From NCBI RefSeq assembly GCF_030812255.1, contig NZ_JAUSSH010000003.1:186001-250000 (forward strand): a stretch of DNA of 64,000 nucleotides, read 5' to 3'. Made by a program: the position numbers and the translations under genes. The notes under the pieces were generated by a model that worked only from the letters and a program-made list of their open reading frames with translations, did not search any database and was not told the origin of the DNA. Shown piece by piece: positions 7,970 through 17,442 of this stretch (within the stretch, counting starts at the first letter, position 1; every line of letters begins with the position of its first letter). The DNA comes from Paeniglutamicibacter psychrophenolicus. GTDB taxonomy: Bacteria > Actinomycetota > Actinomycetes > Actinomycetales > Micrococcaceae.

Positions 7970-8097
7970 GACCACGGACGTGCCCCGGGACCGAAATGCG
8001 GACAAATGGTTTCCGGTGCCCATTGGTCGGTGGGATGTTCCCCCCGAAGGCACCGGCACAATTCCGGTGCCACATGTGGGTGTTGCACCGGGTCGAA

Positions 8098-8123
8098 CCC
8101 TGGGTTCGAGCCCTGGGTTCGAG
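8098..8123 (+). repeat. 13-bp tandem duplication
   Basis: CCCTGGGTTCGAG occurs twice in immediate succession, preceded by a near-copy GGGTCGAA. The core GGTTCGA resembles a tRNA T-loop, but no tRNA fold can be built around it. It is probably a slippage product in a gene-poor spacer. Confidence 0.6.
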
Positions 8124-8186
8124 CCCCTCGGCCTCCCATGCAGGAAGTTTGCGCCGCGCAGGCATGGTGAGTCAGGTGCGCCGTTG

Positions 8187-8624
8187 TCAGTGGATCCTTT
8201 CGGTCAGGGACACGATGATCCCCTCGGGTCCCCGAACGTAGGCCATGCGCCAGTAATCCTCGTACTCGCCGACGCCGCCGACCAGTCCGTATCCCTGCGC
8301 GGCCAGACGCTCGACAAGCACCAGAAGTTCATCGACCTCGAAGCACACGTTGCGCAGCCCCAACTCGTTGGCCATCGCGGTCGGGGAACCGGGCAGGTGG
8401 TCGGGCCGGACGAAGCGCGCCAATTCCAGCCGGCCACCATCCGGCGACTGCAACATGACGATCTCCGTGCGGGAGCCGGGAATGCCGCACACCGTGTCGA
8501 GGAATTCGCCCTCGACAAACGTGCGGTCCTCGACCTCGAGACCGAGGTCGACGAAGAACTTCGTCGCGGTGTCGAGATCGGCGACGGTGATGCCGACGTG
8601 GTCAAAACGTTGTACCCGTGCCAT
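8187..8624 (-). CDS. VOC-family protein (glyoxalase/bleomycin-resistance fold)
   Basis: A 145-residue single VOC module of two beta-alpha-beta-beta-beta repeats: FDHVGITVADLDTATKFF at the start (potential metal ligand H9) and GLRNVCFEVDELLVLVERL for the second half, ending GIIVSLTERIH. The usual metal-binding histidine that opens the second half is asparagine (RNVCFEV), so metal use is uncertain. The family includes glyoxalases, dioxygenases and drug-binding proteins; the substrate cannot be read from the sequence. GGAGGATCC upstream supports the ATG at 8624. Confidence 0.8.
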   Translation of the reverse strand: MARVQRFDHVGITVADLDTATKFFVDLGLEVEDRTFVEGEFLDTVCGIPGSRTEIVMLQSPDGGRLELARFVRPDHLPGSPTAMANELGLRNVCFEVDELLVLVERLAAQGYGLVGGVGEYEDYWRMAYVRGPEGIIVSLTERIH

Positions 8625-8639
8625 GGGATGGATCCTCCG

Positions 8640-9780
8640 GTGTTCGTCGCCTCGAAGCTTTGAGGGTCATCATGCTACGCAGCGGCGCGGGACCCCGTCC
8701 ACGGTTGTGGCGGCTTTGGTCTCCGCATCGGGAGAGCGCGTGGGGAGCCTTCCGGTTGGGGGCCGCGCCACCCCGTGCGGGCGCGAAGTGTGCGCCGCCG
8801 CATTGAAGCTGGCGAGGCTGACGCCGGCCGGTATCCGGCCATCCTCGAGGTACAGCGCCGCGGTTGCCGCCTGGCTGGCCTCGGGCCAGGGACAGTCAAT
8901 TGCTGCAAGGGGCAACGGACCGCCAAGCCGGCAACCAACACGGATCATGGCCGTCGGCCCGCTGCGCCCGACGCCATCAACCCATCTGCCCGGAGCTCAG
9001 TGAGCATTCCGCAGGGCACGGATTCCCGCAAGGAAGGTGCCCGCCTCAGGCCGGATGCCCTCAAGTTGCCTCGAACACAAACCGGCTCGAAGGTCGATCG
9101 GGGATCCAACGGCTGGCGCGCTCAGCGCGTACCGTGCGGAATTGGGGCCGCAGGGATCCGCGCCATGAACTCCTTGCCCGGCGTCGCACCACGATCATGG
9201 CAGCAAGCCGATCGACGTCGAATGGCAGCGCGATGAAGCCGGTGGCGTCGGCACGATCTGCGCCACGCACTTTCGCCAGCGCAAATGTGCCCACGAGTCA
9301 TCCTCACCACCGCCACGGACCTGTGGGCCCTGCGCCATGCCGTGCCCCACGAGTTGTTCAGCTCGGAGCGACCGCCGGGTCCCGTGGCCGACGACGGACC
9401 GCTGGCTCCCCACTGCCGCGGTGTCCGTGCCCGTGGCCACGGAAAGGAAGACGGCCCACCCGGATTGGCGGCTCAGGGGCCCTGGAGCGTTGCTGCATGT
9501 CAACCACGACCAGGCCGTCGACTCGCGCCTTGCCTTCGGGCAACATCCGCTCCGGGAGGTCAAACTCGAACGGCTCGGCTCCGCAGCGGAACCGCGCCAC
9601 ACCCCCGGCGCCCGCATGAGCCGCGTGCCGCAGCGGAACCGGCCCGGTAGGGACTTCGGGGCCCGATCCGGACGCCGGATTCCTGTCACGGGCTACTCCT
9701 CGCCTTCGATTCCCATCCAGCCCGCCATGTGCAAGCCTTGAGGTATCCGGTGCACGCTCGGCATCACCCAAGGAGGCGCT
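8640..9780. other. Gene-poor stretch of about 1.1 kb
   Basis: Short overlapping open frames on both strands, none with a start signal plus recognisable domain. Minus-strand fragments such as ATGFIALPFDVDR (around 9230) and FEFDLPERMLPEG (around 9550) have a protein-like flavour and may be remnants of decayed genes, but no family can be named with confidence. Confidence 0.45.
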
Positions 9781-9784
9781 TCCC

Positions 9785-10342
9785 ATGCGACGGATCATCA
9801 ACTCCACCTATGTCACGCTGGACGGGATCATCAGCAACCCGCAGGATTGGCCTGCCCTGGATGACCCCGACGGCGAAGGCACCGGGGTCCAGCAGGAGCT
9901 GATCGACCAATGCGATGCGATCCTGCTCGGCAAGGAGACCTATCTCAGCTTTGCCGGGGTTTGGCGGGGGCAATCGGGGGATCCGTTCACCGATCGCATC
10001 AATGCCATACCCAAGCATGTGGTCTCCACGACGCTGACCCAGGCGAGCTGGGAGAACAGCACCATCATCGGCGACGACGTCCCCGGCGCCGTCGCCGCGC
10101 TCAAGGAAGAACCCGGACAGGACATCCTCACCTACGGGTTCGGCCGCCTGGCCCGCATGCTCATGGACCACGGGCTGCTGGACGAGATCCGGCTCTGGAT
10201 CCACCCGTTCTTCCTCGGCCCCGGCCCCGGCTCCGTGTTCCTTCACGACCAGGCACCGGCAGCGCGGCTCCTGCTGAGGGATTCCCGGGCGATGGCCAAC
10301 GGGACCGTCATCCATTCCTACGGCGTGGAGCCCCGGGCGTAG
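9785..10342 (+). CDS. Dihydrofolate-reductase-like (RibD C-terminal family) protein
   Basis: A 185-residue protein with the family pattern: RRIINSTYVTLDGIIS at the N-terminus, DAILLGKETYLSF, DILTYGFGRLARMLMDHG, and GLLDEIRLWIHPFFLGPG. Members share the NADPH-binding fold of dihydrofolate reductase and the RibD reductase domain, but mostly have unknown substrates; a housekeeping folate role is unlikely for this subgroup. AAGGAGG lies eight bases before the ATG, a near-ideal ribosome-binding site. It is monocistronic. Confidence 0.85.
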   Translation: MRRIINSTYVTLDGIISNPQDWPALDDPDGEGTGVQQELIDQCDAILLGKETYLSFAGVWRGQSGDPFTDRINAIPKHVVSTTLTQASWENSTIIGDDVPGAVAALKEEPGQDILTYGFGRLARMLMDHGLLDEIRLWIHPFFLGPGPGSVFLHDQAPAARLLLRDSRAMANGTVIHSYGVEPRA

Positions 10343-10469
10343 GAGCCGAACTTGCTGCCCTTCGTCACCGGCGGTGTTCCGCTCCCCCGTGCCCGCACCG
10401 GGCACGGCATGGGATCGTGTTCCGGCCCGCGCCACGTAGCCGGGTGACGAACACCTGTTTTACCAGCGG

Positions 10470-10475
10470 TAGAAT
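10470..10475 (+). promoter_or_regulatory. -10 hexamer, leaderless promoter of the DUF3054 gene
   Basis: TAGAAT lies exactly six bases before the ATG at 10482, with no Shine-Dalgarno sequence. A possible -35 (TGACGA, 10445-10450) is 19 bases upstream. Confidence 0.5.
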
Positions 10476-10481
10476 CGATGC

Positions 10482-10865
10482 ATGACCTCTCGTAAGACCT
10501 GGATCGCGTATTTCGCGGTCGACGTGGTCCTCGTCCTGTTCTTCGCCTTGAGCGGACGGGGTTCCCACCAGCATTCACTGACCGTCCTCGGAGTGCTCCA
10601 GACCGGTGCCCCGTTCCTGCTGGCGCTGGCGGCGCTGACGTTGCTCTCGCGCCCCTGGGTCAACCATTCGCGGATCTGGCCCACCGGCGTGCTGGTCTGG
10701 CTCGGCACCGTTGCCCTGGGCCTGGCACTGCGAGTGCTGTTCGGCGCCACGGCCGCCGTGCCGTTCATCATCGTGGCAACGATTGTGCTCGGAGTATTCC
10801 TGCTGGGCCGCCGTGTCGTCACCTCGCTCGTTGCGCGCCGCCGCGTGCGCAACCTCGCGTCCTGA
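10482..10865 (+). CDS. DUF3054 membrane protein
   Basis: A 127-residue integral membrane protein with four hydrophobic segments (about 8-24, 34-55, 67-86, 92-112) and a basic tail RRVVTSLVARRRVR. The pattern FAVDVVLVLFFALSGRGSH at the N-terminus is characteristic of DUF3054, a family without known function. It lies upstream of a stand-alone AsnC-type domain protein and faces trpD. Leaderless expression is predicted. Confidence 0.8.
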   Translation: MTSRKTWIAYFAVDVVLVLFFALSGRGSHQHSLTVLGVLQTGAPFLLALAALTLLSRPWVNHSRIWPTGVLVWLGTVALGLALRVLFGATAAVPFIIVATIVLGVFLLGRRVVTSLVARRRVRNLAS

Positions 10866-10922
10866 ACTAGGCTCAACGCAAGTTCGGGGAACCACCACCC
10901 ATAACCAACTGGAGGTACCAAC

Positions 10923-11201
10923 GTGGTCACTGCATTCGTCATGATCCAAACCGCTTCTGACAGCATTCCCGAGTGCGCCGAAAAGATTTCGGACATCGAG
11001 GGCATTTCCGAGGTCTATTCGGTCGCCGGCGACTGGGACCTGATCGCCATCGCGCGGGTCCGCCAGCACGAGGACCTGGCCGAAGTCATTGCCAACAAGC
11101 TGTCCAAGGTGCCCGGAATCACCGGCACCCAGACGCATATCGCGTTCCGCGCATATTCCAGCCATGACCTGGATGCGGCGTTCTCGCTCGGTCTCGAGTA
11201 G
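10923..11201 (+). CDS. Stand-alone AsnC/Lrp ligand-binding (RAM) domain protein
   Basis: The 92 residues correspond to just the effector-binding domain of Lrp/AsnC regulators (VTAFVMIQTA..., VYSVAGDWDLIAIARV), with no helix-turn-helix domain. Such stand-alone domains form dimers or higher oligomers and bind amino acids in characterised cases. The GTG start is preceded by CTGGAGGTACCAAC, a strong ribosome-binding site, and a TAGGCT -10 box lies about 50 bases upstream. trpD is the convergent neighbour downstream. A role in sensing an amino acid is inference. Confidence 0.85.
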   Translation: MVTAFVMIQTASDSIPECAEKISDIEGISEVYSVAGDWDLIAIARVRQHEDLAEVIANKLSKVPGITGTQTHIAFRAYSSHDLDAAFSLGLE

Positions 11202-11573
11202 CCCGGAGGCGTCCGCACGACGCAGCAAACTCCCCGCGGGTGTCCCGCGGTCCCTTCACGGGGCCGCCAGGCACCCGCCGTTGCGTTAACCACCGGCCGC
11301 TGTGGCCACGCGGAAGACGTCCGGAGTGACCCGAACCAGGCTTTTTGCACGTAGCGGGGACCGGGTGCGCAAACGAGCCCAAAAAAATTTCCGCGATGGC
11401 TCTTGGTTACGTGGATTTGACCTCAAGCGGGCTGTCCGCCTTGATACTCGATCCAGCGGACCTTCTGCCGGGTGAGGACTCGCTGGCGCCCCACGGGGCC
11501 GCCAGCGTCCGCAAAGCCGATCTCCGGGTCCGTAGGGGTGAAAGTGCCCCGGGGCCGTAGAAACAGCACTGGA
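11202..11573. other. Intergenic stretch, no gene seen
   Basis: Convergent spacer between the AsnC-domain gene and trpD. It has GC-rich potential hairpins but no supportable gene. Confidence 0.5.
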
Positions 11574-11604
11574 GCCCTTGCCCTCCCGTGGGGATGGCAA
11601 GGGC
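11574..11604 (-). terminator. Possible trpD terminator
   Basis: GCCCTTGCC and GGCAAGGGC form a perfect 9-bp stem with a 13-base loop about 40 bases after the trpD stop. No clear T-run follows, so confidence is modest. Confidence 0.4.
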
Positions 11605-11641
11605 ACCGGTGCGCGTGTACGGATCCAGGCAGGAATTGCGA

Positions 11642-12694
11642 CTAGGACGTCGCCTGGATCCACTTGTCCAGGACCTGGCGGGCGGAGCCGGAGTCGATCG
11701 ACTCGGCCGCCCGGGCGACCGCCAGCCCGAGGCGCTCCGACAGCGAGCCGGATCCGTCCGGGTCGAAGGCGACCAGCCCGGCAGCGGCATTGAGCAGCAC
11801 CGCGTCGCGCACCGGACCCCGGGCGCCGTCGAGCACATCGCGCACCACCTGGGCGTTGTACCGGGCGTCACCGCCGCGCAGGTCCTCGATCGTGACCCGT
11901 GGCATGCCGATGGCCTGGGCATCGAACCTCGTTTCCACCACCTTCCCGTCGCGGACTTCCCAGACCCGGTTCTCGGCCGTGGTCGTCAACTCGTCCAGCC
12001 CGTCCTCTCCGCGAAACACCAGGGCGCGCACGCCGCGGGCAGCCAGGACTCCGGCCATCAGGGGCGCCATGCGCAGGTCCGCGCAGCCGATGGCCGATGC
12101 GGTGGGTTCGGATGGGTTGGTCAGCGGACCCATGAAGTTGAAGGCGGTGGGCACGCCCAGCTCGCGCCGCGGCACTGCGGCGTTGCGCATCGAGGGATGG
12201 AAGAGGTTCGCGAAGCAAAACGTGATGTTGGCCGCGTCCAGCACGTCGTGGAGGCGTTCAATCGGGACGTCCAGCCTCACGCCCAGCGCTTCGAGGACAT
12301 CAGCCGAACCCGACGAGGACGAGGACGCCCGGTTGCCGTGCTTGACGATCCGGGCGCCGGCGCCGGCACAGACCATCGATGCCATGGTGGAGATGTTCAC
12401 GGTGTTCTGTCGGTCACCTCCGGTCCCGACGATGTCCAGGCACTCGCCCTCGACCGCCAGGGGCATGGCATTGGCGATCATCGCCTCGACCAGGCCGGTG
12501 AGTTCGTCAACGGTTTCGCCCTTGGAGCGGAGCGCAACGAGGAAACCGGCTACTTGCGTATCGGTGGCATTGCCCGTCATCACCTCGCCCATGGCCCAAT
12601 ACGCTTGGTCCCTGTCCAGGTCGCCGCCGGCGATCAAGATAGAGAGAATTGTTGGCCATGTGGGGAACTTTTGCTTCGTTCGAATCGTTGACAC
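11642..12694 (-). CDS. trpD: Anthranilate phosphoribosyltransferase
   Basis: A 350-residue TrpD, which joins anthranilate to phosphoribosyl pyrophosphate in tryptophan synthesis. The PRPP-binding loop GTGGD is at 90-94, followed by NTVNIST and KHGNR (118-122). The C-terminal half carries GPLTNP and the RGEDGLDE segment typical of the family. The GTG start lies six bases after a TAACCT box, so the message is predicted to be leaderless. It stands apart from other trp genes and is divergent from ctaE. A perfect palindrome touches its promoter. Confidence 0.95.
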   Translation of the reverse strand: MSTIRTKQKFPTWPTILSILIAGGDLDRDQAYWAMGEVMTGNATDTQVAGFLVALRSKGETVDELTGLVEAMIANAMPLAVEGECLDIVGTGGDRQNTVNISTMASMVCAGAGARIVKHGNRASSSSSGSADVLEALGVRLDVPIERLHDVLDAANITFCFANLFHPSMRNAAVPRRELGVPTAFNFMGPLTNPSEPTASAIGCADLRMAPLMAGVLAARGVRALVFRGEDGLDELTTTAENRVWEVRDGKVVETRFDAQAIGMPRVTIEDLRGGDARYNAQVVRDVLDGARGPVRDAVLLNAAAGLVAFDPDGSGSLSERLGLAVARAAESIDSGSARQVLDKWIQATS

Positions 12695-12700
12695 GCCACT

Positions 12701-12706
12701 AGGTTA
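12701..12706 (-). promoter_or_regulatory. -10 hexamer, leaderless trpD promoter
   Basis: TAACCT on the minus strand, six bases before the trpD GTG. The upstream side abuts the 15-bp palindrome at 12707-12721. Confidence 0.45.
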
Positions 12707-12721
12707 TCTACGAATCGTAGA
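12707..12721. promoter_or_regulatory. 15-bp palindromic operator candidate between trpD and ctaE
   Basis: TCTACGA-A-TCGTAGA is a perfect inverted repeat directly upstream of the trpD -10 and about 120 bases before ctaE. A related sequence, ACTAC-TTATC-GTAGA, lies upstream of ctaC at 22031-22045. The TAC/GTA halves recall sites of BlaI/MecI-type repressors, but the spacer is one base longer; the regulator is unknown. Confidence 0.5.
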
Positions 12722-12803
12722 AAGTCTGAAATGTTAATCCCGCGTGTTTCCGCGGCTGTAGGCGTGAAGCGGTGAAATTTCCCGCCACGCGGGGCCCAAT
12801 GCA

Positions 12804-12834
12804 TTGGTGTCAGAGGGACTTTTATAGACATAAT
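12804..12834 (+). promoter_or_regulatory. ctaE-qcrCAB promoter (leaderless)
   Basis: TTGGTG (12804-12809), a 19-base spacer, and CATAAT (12829-12834) exactly six bases before the GTG of ctaE. No Shine-Dalgarno sequence is present. Confidence 0.5.
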
Positions 12835-12840
12835 GGCTCT

Positions 12841-13479
12841 GTGACAACTGCGACTCATGCCCTAAATGCCCCGGCGCAAGCTGCGCCGAACCGTCCCAAC
12901 ATGGTGTCGGTAGGAACTGTCGTCTGGCTTGCCAGCGAGCTGATGTTCTTTGCCGCGCTTTTCGCCATGTACTTCACACTCCGTGCTGCATCGCCGGAGA
13001 TGTGGGCGACCGAAACCGAGAAACTCAACGTTCCGTTCGCACTCGTTAACACGATCATCCTGGTCTCGAGCTCATTCTCCTGCCAGTTGGGTGTCTTCCG
13101 TGCCGAGGATCTTAAGCCTCGCCGCACCGGCGGACTGTTCAACTTGAAGGAATGGGGAATGGTGGAATGGTTCGTCCTGACCGTCATCCTCGGTGCCATC
13201 TTCGTTTCCGTGCAGGCCTACGAGTACACCGAACTGGTGGCTCACGGCATTGCCATGAATTCCAACGCCTACGGCTCCGTCTTCTACATGACCACCGGCT
13301 TCCACGGCTTGCACGTGGCAGGCGGCCTCATTGCCTTCATGATGATCATCGGACGTGCGCTCATTGCACGTAAGTTCGGTCACTACGAGGCAACCGGTGC
13401 GATCGTTGTGTCTTACTACTGGCACTTCGTCGACGTCGTGTGGATCGCACTGTTCGCGATCATCTACTTCCTGAAGTAG
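12841..13479 (+). CDS. ctaE: Cytochrome c oxidase subunit III
   Basis: A 212-residue protein with five membrane helices, the length usual for actinobacterial CtaE. Landmarks are [32 protein letters not shown] and [15 protein letters not shown], the last carrying the conserved histidine. It is part of the aa3 oxidase that reduces oxygen with electrons from the bc1 complex. The GTG start is set by the -10 box six bases upstream. It heads the ctaE-qcrC-qcrA-qcrB block, an order conserved in actinobacteria. Confidence 0.95.
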   Translation: MTTATHALNAPAQAAPNRPNMVSVGTVVWLASELMFFAALFAMYFTLRAASPEMWATETEKLNVPFALVNTIILVSSSFSCQLGVFRAEDLKPRRTGGLFNLKEWGMVEWFVLTVILGAIFVSVQAYEYTELVAHGIAMNSNAYGSVFYMTTGFHGLHVAGGLIAFMMIIGRALIARKFGHYEATGAIVVSYYWHFVDVVWIALFAIIYFLK

Positions 13480-13545
13480 CGCAACCCACATCGTTGCCTA
13501 CCAATGGCAACTCCCCGTTCTAAGAAATAAGTGAGGAACCAGCAA

Positions 13546-14334
13546 GTGAAGGCTCTTTCGCAAAGGCGCCGCCATCCACTCGCCGCCGTCGCACTGCTGT
13601 TGATGGGATTGCTCATCACTGGAGGCCTGTACATGGCAGCCGGCAGCGTCAACGAGGCCAAGGCGGCCACTGGATACAGCGCAAGTGACATCGAGGAAGG
13701 CAACAAGCTCTTCGTCGCAAACTGCGCTACCTGCCACGGTTTGAATGCTGAAGGATCGGCTGACGGTCCTTCGCTGATTGGCGTTGGCGCCGCTGCAGTC
13801 GACTTCCAGGTCGGTACCGGCCGTATGCCGATGCAGATGCAGGGCCCGCAGGCTCAGGCCAAGCCGGTACAGTTCGATGACGCCCAGATCTCCCAGCTTT
13901 CCGCATACGTGGCCAGCCTGGGCGCCGGACCGGCTATCCCGTCCGAAGACATGCTCGATACGTCCCATGGCAACTCCGCCGCGGGCGGTACGGTATTCCG
14001 CGTGAACTGCGCAATGTGTCACAACGCCGCCGCTGCCGGCGGCGCACTAACGCGCGGCAAGTTTGCCCCGGCCCTGGCCGGCGTATCGGAAAAGCACATC
14101 TACGAGGCCATGATCACCGGGCCGCAGAACATGCCCGTCTTCAACGACTCGAACATCACCCCCGACGAGAAGCGTGATGTCATCACCTTCCTGAAGGAAA
14201 TTGAATCCCAGGGCTCGCCGGGCGGAGCCAAGCTTGGCTCGCTTGGTCCGGTCGCTGAAGGTCTCTTCATCTGGACCGCTGGTTTGGGCATCATCATTGC
14301 CTTCACCATCTGGCTCACTTCGCGTCCTTCATAG
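13546..14334 (+). CDS. qcrC: Cytochrome bc1 complex diheme cytochrome c subunit
   Basis: A 262-residue membrane-anchored cytochrome c with two CxxCH haem sites, CATCH (60-64) and CAMCH (155-159), an N-terminal anchor (about 11-33) and a C-terminal helix (IWTAGLGIIIAFTIWL). Actinobacteria lack soluble cytochrome c and use this diheme subunit to pass electrons directly to CtaC. The GTG at 13546 is preferred over one 15 bases upstream because GAGGAA stands just before it. It lies between ctaE and qcrA in one transcription unit. Confidence 0.95.
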   Translation: MKALSQRRRHPLAAVALLLMGLLITGGLYMAAGSVNEAKAATGYSASDIEEGNKLFVANCATCHGLNAEGSADGPSLIGVGAAAVDFQVGTGRMPMQMQGPQAQAKPVQFDDAQISQLSAYVASLGAGPAIPSEDMLDTSHGNSAAGGTVFRVNCAMCHNAAAAGGALTRGKFAPALAGVSEKHIYEAMITGPQNMPVFNDSNITPDEKRDVITFLKEIESQGSPGGAKLGSLGPVAEGLFIWTAGLGIIIAFTIWLTSRPS

Positions 14335-14403
14335 GCCGCTGGCGGCTAGCGCCGCCAACATCACTACGTACTAATGAATCTTGAGAAAAGGATGAGAGAC
14401 AAC

Positions 14404-15447
14404 ATGGGCGACCATAGTCACGGCAGTCCGGACGACTCGGGCACCGTTGCTAAGGCTGGCACGGGAACCCTGGATAAATTCCAGGATCCCGGCCTTCCGC
14501 CGCATCGGAAGCGCTTGGCAGATACCGACCCGCATGCAGAGAAGCGAGCAGAGCGTCAGGTAGCGCTGCTGTTCATCATCTCCATCATCGGAACACTGTC
14601 GTTCTTTATTGCTTACTTCGTTCTCGGACGTCCGGAAAACATCTCGGAAATCCGTGTCCAGAACGCGATGCTCGGCCTTGGCACCACATTTGCCATGCTC
14701 GGCATCGGTATCGGCATCGTTCACTGGGCCAAGACCCTGATGCCGGACCACGAAATCTCGGAGATGCGCCACGAGATCACCCCAGAGGCTGATCGCAAGG
14801 ACGCCGAGGAAATCATCAACCAGGTGATCGAAGAGACCGGCATCAAGCGCCGTCCGCTCATTCGCAACACCCTCATTGGTGCCATTGCCTTGGCCCCGAT
14901 CCCGGCCATCTTCATGTTCCGCGACCTCGACCGCACCGGCAAGAACGCCGGCGAAATGGTTGAGCAGCTGCGCCACACCATGTGGGACACGGACGTTCGC
15001 CTCACCCGCGACCCGTCCGGCACCCCCATCAAGGCATCGGACGTGCAGATCGGTTCGGTCTTCCACGTCATTCCCGAGGGCCTCGACGAAGCCGAGGACA
15101 TGCTCAATGAAAAGGCGAAGGCCGTTGTGCTGTTGATGCGCCTGGATCCCGACAAGATGGAAATCTCCGAGGGCCGCGAGGACTGGCACTACCAGGGCAT
15201 CGTTGCCTACTCGAAGATCTGCACCCACGTCGGCTGCCCGGTTGCACTGTACGAGCAGCAGACGCACCACCTGCTGTGCCCGTGCCACCAGTCGACCTTC
15301 GACCTGACGAAGGAATGCAAGGTCATCTTCGGCCCGGCCGGACGCGCATTGCCGCAGCTGCCGATCAAGGTTGATGCCAACGGCTTCCTGGTCGCCCAGA
15401 GCGACTTCCATGAGCCTGTTGGACCGAGTTACTGGGAGCGTGGCTAA
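14404..15447 (+). CDS. qcrA: Cytochrome bc1 complex Rieske iron-sulfur subunit
   Basis: The product is 347 residues from the ATG at 14404, after GAGAG. It has three membrane helices (about 53-73, 88-107, 155-171), the actinobacterial form, and then the Rieske domain. Cluster ligands are in CTHVGC (273-278) and CPCHQS (292-297). The protein transfers electrons from quinol to the QcrC haems. An in-frame ATG 12 codons-worth upstream is less well placed relative to the AGGA sequence. qcrB follows after three bases. Confidence 0.94.
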   Translation: MGDHSHGSPDDSGTVAKAGTGTLDKFQDPGLPPHRKRLADTDPHAEKRAERQVALLFIISIIGTLSFFIAYFVLGRPENISEIRVQNAMLGLGTTFAMLGIGIGIVHWAKTLMPDHEISEMRHEITPEADRKDAEEIINQVIEETGIKRRPLIRNTLIGAIALAPIPAIFMFRDLDRTGKNAGEMVEQLRHTMWDTDVRLTRDPSGTPIKASDVQIGSVFHVIPEGLDEAEDMLNEKAKAVVLLMRLDPDKMEISEGREDWHYQGIVAYSKICTHVGCPVALYEQQTHHLLCPCHQSTFDLTKECKVIFGPAGRALPQLPIKVDANGFLVAQSDFHEPVGPSYWERG

Positions 15448-15450
15448 TCC

Positions 15451-17127
15451 ATGAGCACCACTACTGAGTACACTCCGAAGACTTCGACCGGACGTATCGC
15501 CCACTTCGTCGACCAGCGTGTCGGCGGTTCGGGAATCGTCAAGGAATTCGGTCGCAAGATCTTCCCTGACCACTGGTCCTTCATGTTTGGCGAGGTGGCG
15601 CTGTACACCTTCGTACTGCTGCTGATCTCGGGAACGTTCCTGACGTTCTTCTTCGACCCGTCGATGGCACACGTCATCTACAACGGTTCGTACAACCCGC
15701 TGCGGGGCATTGGCATGTCCGCCGCCTACGCCTCGACGTTGGACATCTCCTTCGACGTGCGTGGCGGCCTGTTCATGCGCCAGGTCCACCACTGGTCCGC
15801 GATCCTCTTCGTTGCCGCCGTGTCGGTCCACATGCTCCGCGTGTTCTTCACCGGCGCATTCCGCAAGCCCCGCGAACTGAACTGGGTTGTCGGCGGCGTG
15901 CTGCTCATCCTGGCCATGGCCGCGGGCTTCACCGGCTACTCGCTGCCCGATGACCTGCTCTCCGGCAACGGCCTGCGCATCATCGACGGCGTCGTGAAGT
16001 CCATTCCGCTGGTTGGCACCTACATTTCGCTGTTCCTCTTCGGTGGGGAATTCCCGGGCACACTGATCATTCCGCGCCTGTACTCGCTGCACATCATGAT
16101 CGTTCCGGCGATCATCCTGCTGATGGTCGGCATCCACCTGTTCATGGTGGTCGTGCACAAGCACACCCAGTACCCCGGCCCGGGCCGCACCAACGACAAC
16201 GTCGTTGGCTTCCCGGTTGGCCCGGTGTACGCAGCGAAGGCCGGCGGGTTCTTCTTCATCGTCTACGGCATCGTCGCGGCAATCTCCGGATTGCTGACGA
16301 TCAACCCGGTCTGGAACTACGGGCCATACGACCCGTCACCGGTTTCGGCCGGTACCCAGCCGGACTGGTACATCGGATTCGTCGACGGCGCCTTGCGCCT
16401 GATGCCCGGCATGTTGGGGAACTTCTCCTTCGAGTGGAACATCCCGTTCCCTTGGGGAGTCAACACGCTGAGCCTCAACGTCCTGGTTCCGGCGCTCATC
16501 CCGGCCGGCATCATGTTCACGATCATGTTCGCATGGCCGTGGATCGAAAGCTGGGTCACGAAGGACAAGCGCGAACACCACTTGCTGGATCGCCCGCGCA
16601 ACGCCCCGTTCCGCACGGGCATGGGTGTTGCCGGTGTTGTTTCCTACTGCGTGATGTGGGCAGCTGCCTCCTCCGACTTGATCGCCACGCACTTCCACGT
16701 GTCGCTGAACGACGTCACCTACTGGTTGCGCGTGCTGTTCATCCTCGGCCCGATCCTCGGCTTCGTCGTCGCCCGCCGCATCGCACTGTCGCTGCAGCGC
16801 AAGGACCGCGAGATCGTGCTGCATGGTCGCGAGACCGGTGTCATCGAGATGTCGCCTGAAGGTGCCTTCTCGGAGCGCCACGCGGACCTGGACGTGTACA
16901 AGCTGCACACGCTGGTGAACTACGAAGACCGCAAGGTCATCCCCGCCCAGCCCAACGCCGCCGGCCACATCAGCCGCAGCGAGAAGCGCCGCGGCGCCCT
17001 GTCGAAGTTCTTCTTCGAGGATCGCGTTGCCCCGGTGACGCCTTCCGAGTTGGCGGCACTGAAGGCAGAGCACGGACACGGTCCGGCAGAAATCGAAGGT
17101 TCCTCCACGGAATCCATCGAGAAGTAG
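15451..17127 (+). CDS. qcrB: Cytochrome bc1 complex cytochrome b subunit
   Basis: A 558-residue multi-helix cytochrome b. The haem-b histidines sit in the region MRQVHHWSAILFVAAVSVHMLR and in the later LHIMIVPAIILLMVGIHL helix, and the quinol-site region has been kept. A C-terminal cytoplasmic extension of about 120 residues is typical of actinobacterial QcrB. It accepts electrons from menaquinol at the outer site. The gene ends the block and is followed by a strong hairpin terminator. Confidence 0.95.
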   Translation: MSTTTEYTPKTSTGRIAHFVDQRVGGSGIVKEFGRKIFPDHWSFMFGEVALYTFVLLLISGTFLTFFFDPSMAHVIYNGSYNPLRGIGMSAAYASTLDISFDVRGGLFMRQVHHWSAILFVAAVSVHMLRVFFTGAFRKPRELNWVVGGVLLILAMAAGFTGYSLPDDLLSGNGLRIIDGVVKSIPLVGTYISLFLFGGEFPGTLIIPRLYSLHIMIVPAIILLMVGIHLFMVVVHKHTQYPGPGRTNDNVVGFPVGPVYAAKAGGFFFIVYGIVAAISGLLTINPVWNYGPYDPSPVSAGTQPDWYIGFVDGALRLMPGMLGNFSFEWNIPFPWGVNTLSLNVLVPALIPAGIMFTIMFAWPWIESWVTKDKREHHLLDRPRNAPFRTGMGVAGVVSYCVMWAAASSDLIATHFHVSLNDVTYWLRVLFILGPILGFVVARRIALSLQRKDREIVLHGRETGVIEMSPEGAFSERHADLDVYKLHTLVNYEDRKVIPAQPNAAGHISRSEKRRGALSKFFFEDRVAPVTPSELAALKAEHGHGPAEIEGSSTESIEK

Positions 17128-17151
17128 CACCTGCCAGGATTCATTCCTGCC

Positions 17152-17183
17152 CGCTGGGGCCCACCATTTGGTGGGCCCCAGCG
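17152..17183 (+). terminator. Terminator of the ctaE-qcrCAB block
   Basis: A perfect 14-bp stem (CGCTGGGGCCCACC pairing with its complement) and a 4-base loop ATTT, followed by GTGTTTA, 24 bases after the qcrB stop. Confidence 0.85.
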
Positions 17184-17442
17184 GTGTTTAAGGCGCTTTA
17201 CCATCCGGCGGGCCCTGGCACCCTGGCTGCGTGCACCTCCCTGCGGGGGCCGCTCCCCGGTCCGGGCCCGGTGTCCTTGGCGTCATCGGGACTCCCCCGG
17301 GCGCACGGGATCCCCTGCGGCTACGGTGACAAGATGGGGGCGGGGGCAACGTCCACGCGCTTCCAGGCAGTGGCGTAGGTCCGGCCCACGCCCGGGCACT
17401 GCATCCGCCCTCCGGGCTCCACCGCAAAATGAAACAACGACC

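Noticed and set aside
8085-8135. tRNA-like T-arm sequence GGTTCGAGCCC
   Set aside because: No acceptor, D-arm or anticodon stem can be built on either strand; the sequence is better explained as a tandem duplication.
9061-9294. Possible DUF1905-like gene on the minus strand
   Set aside because: Only a short ATGFIALPFDV-like phrase supports it; no start signal and the rest does not fit, so it is noted only as a possible remnant.
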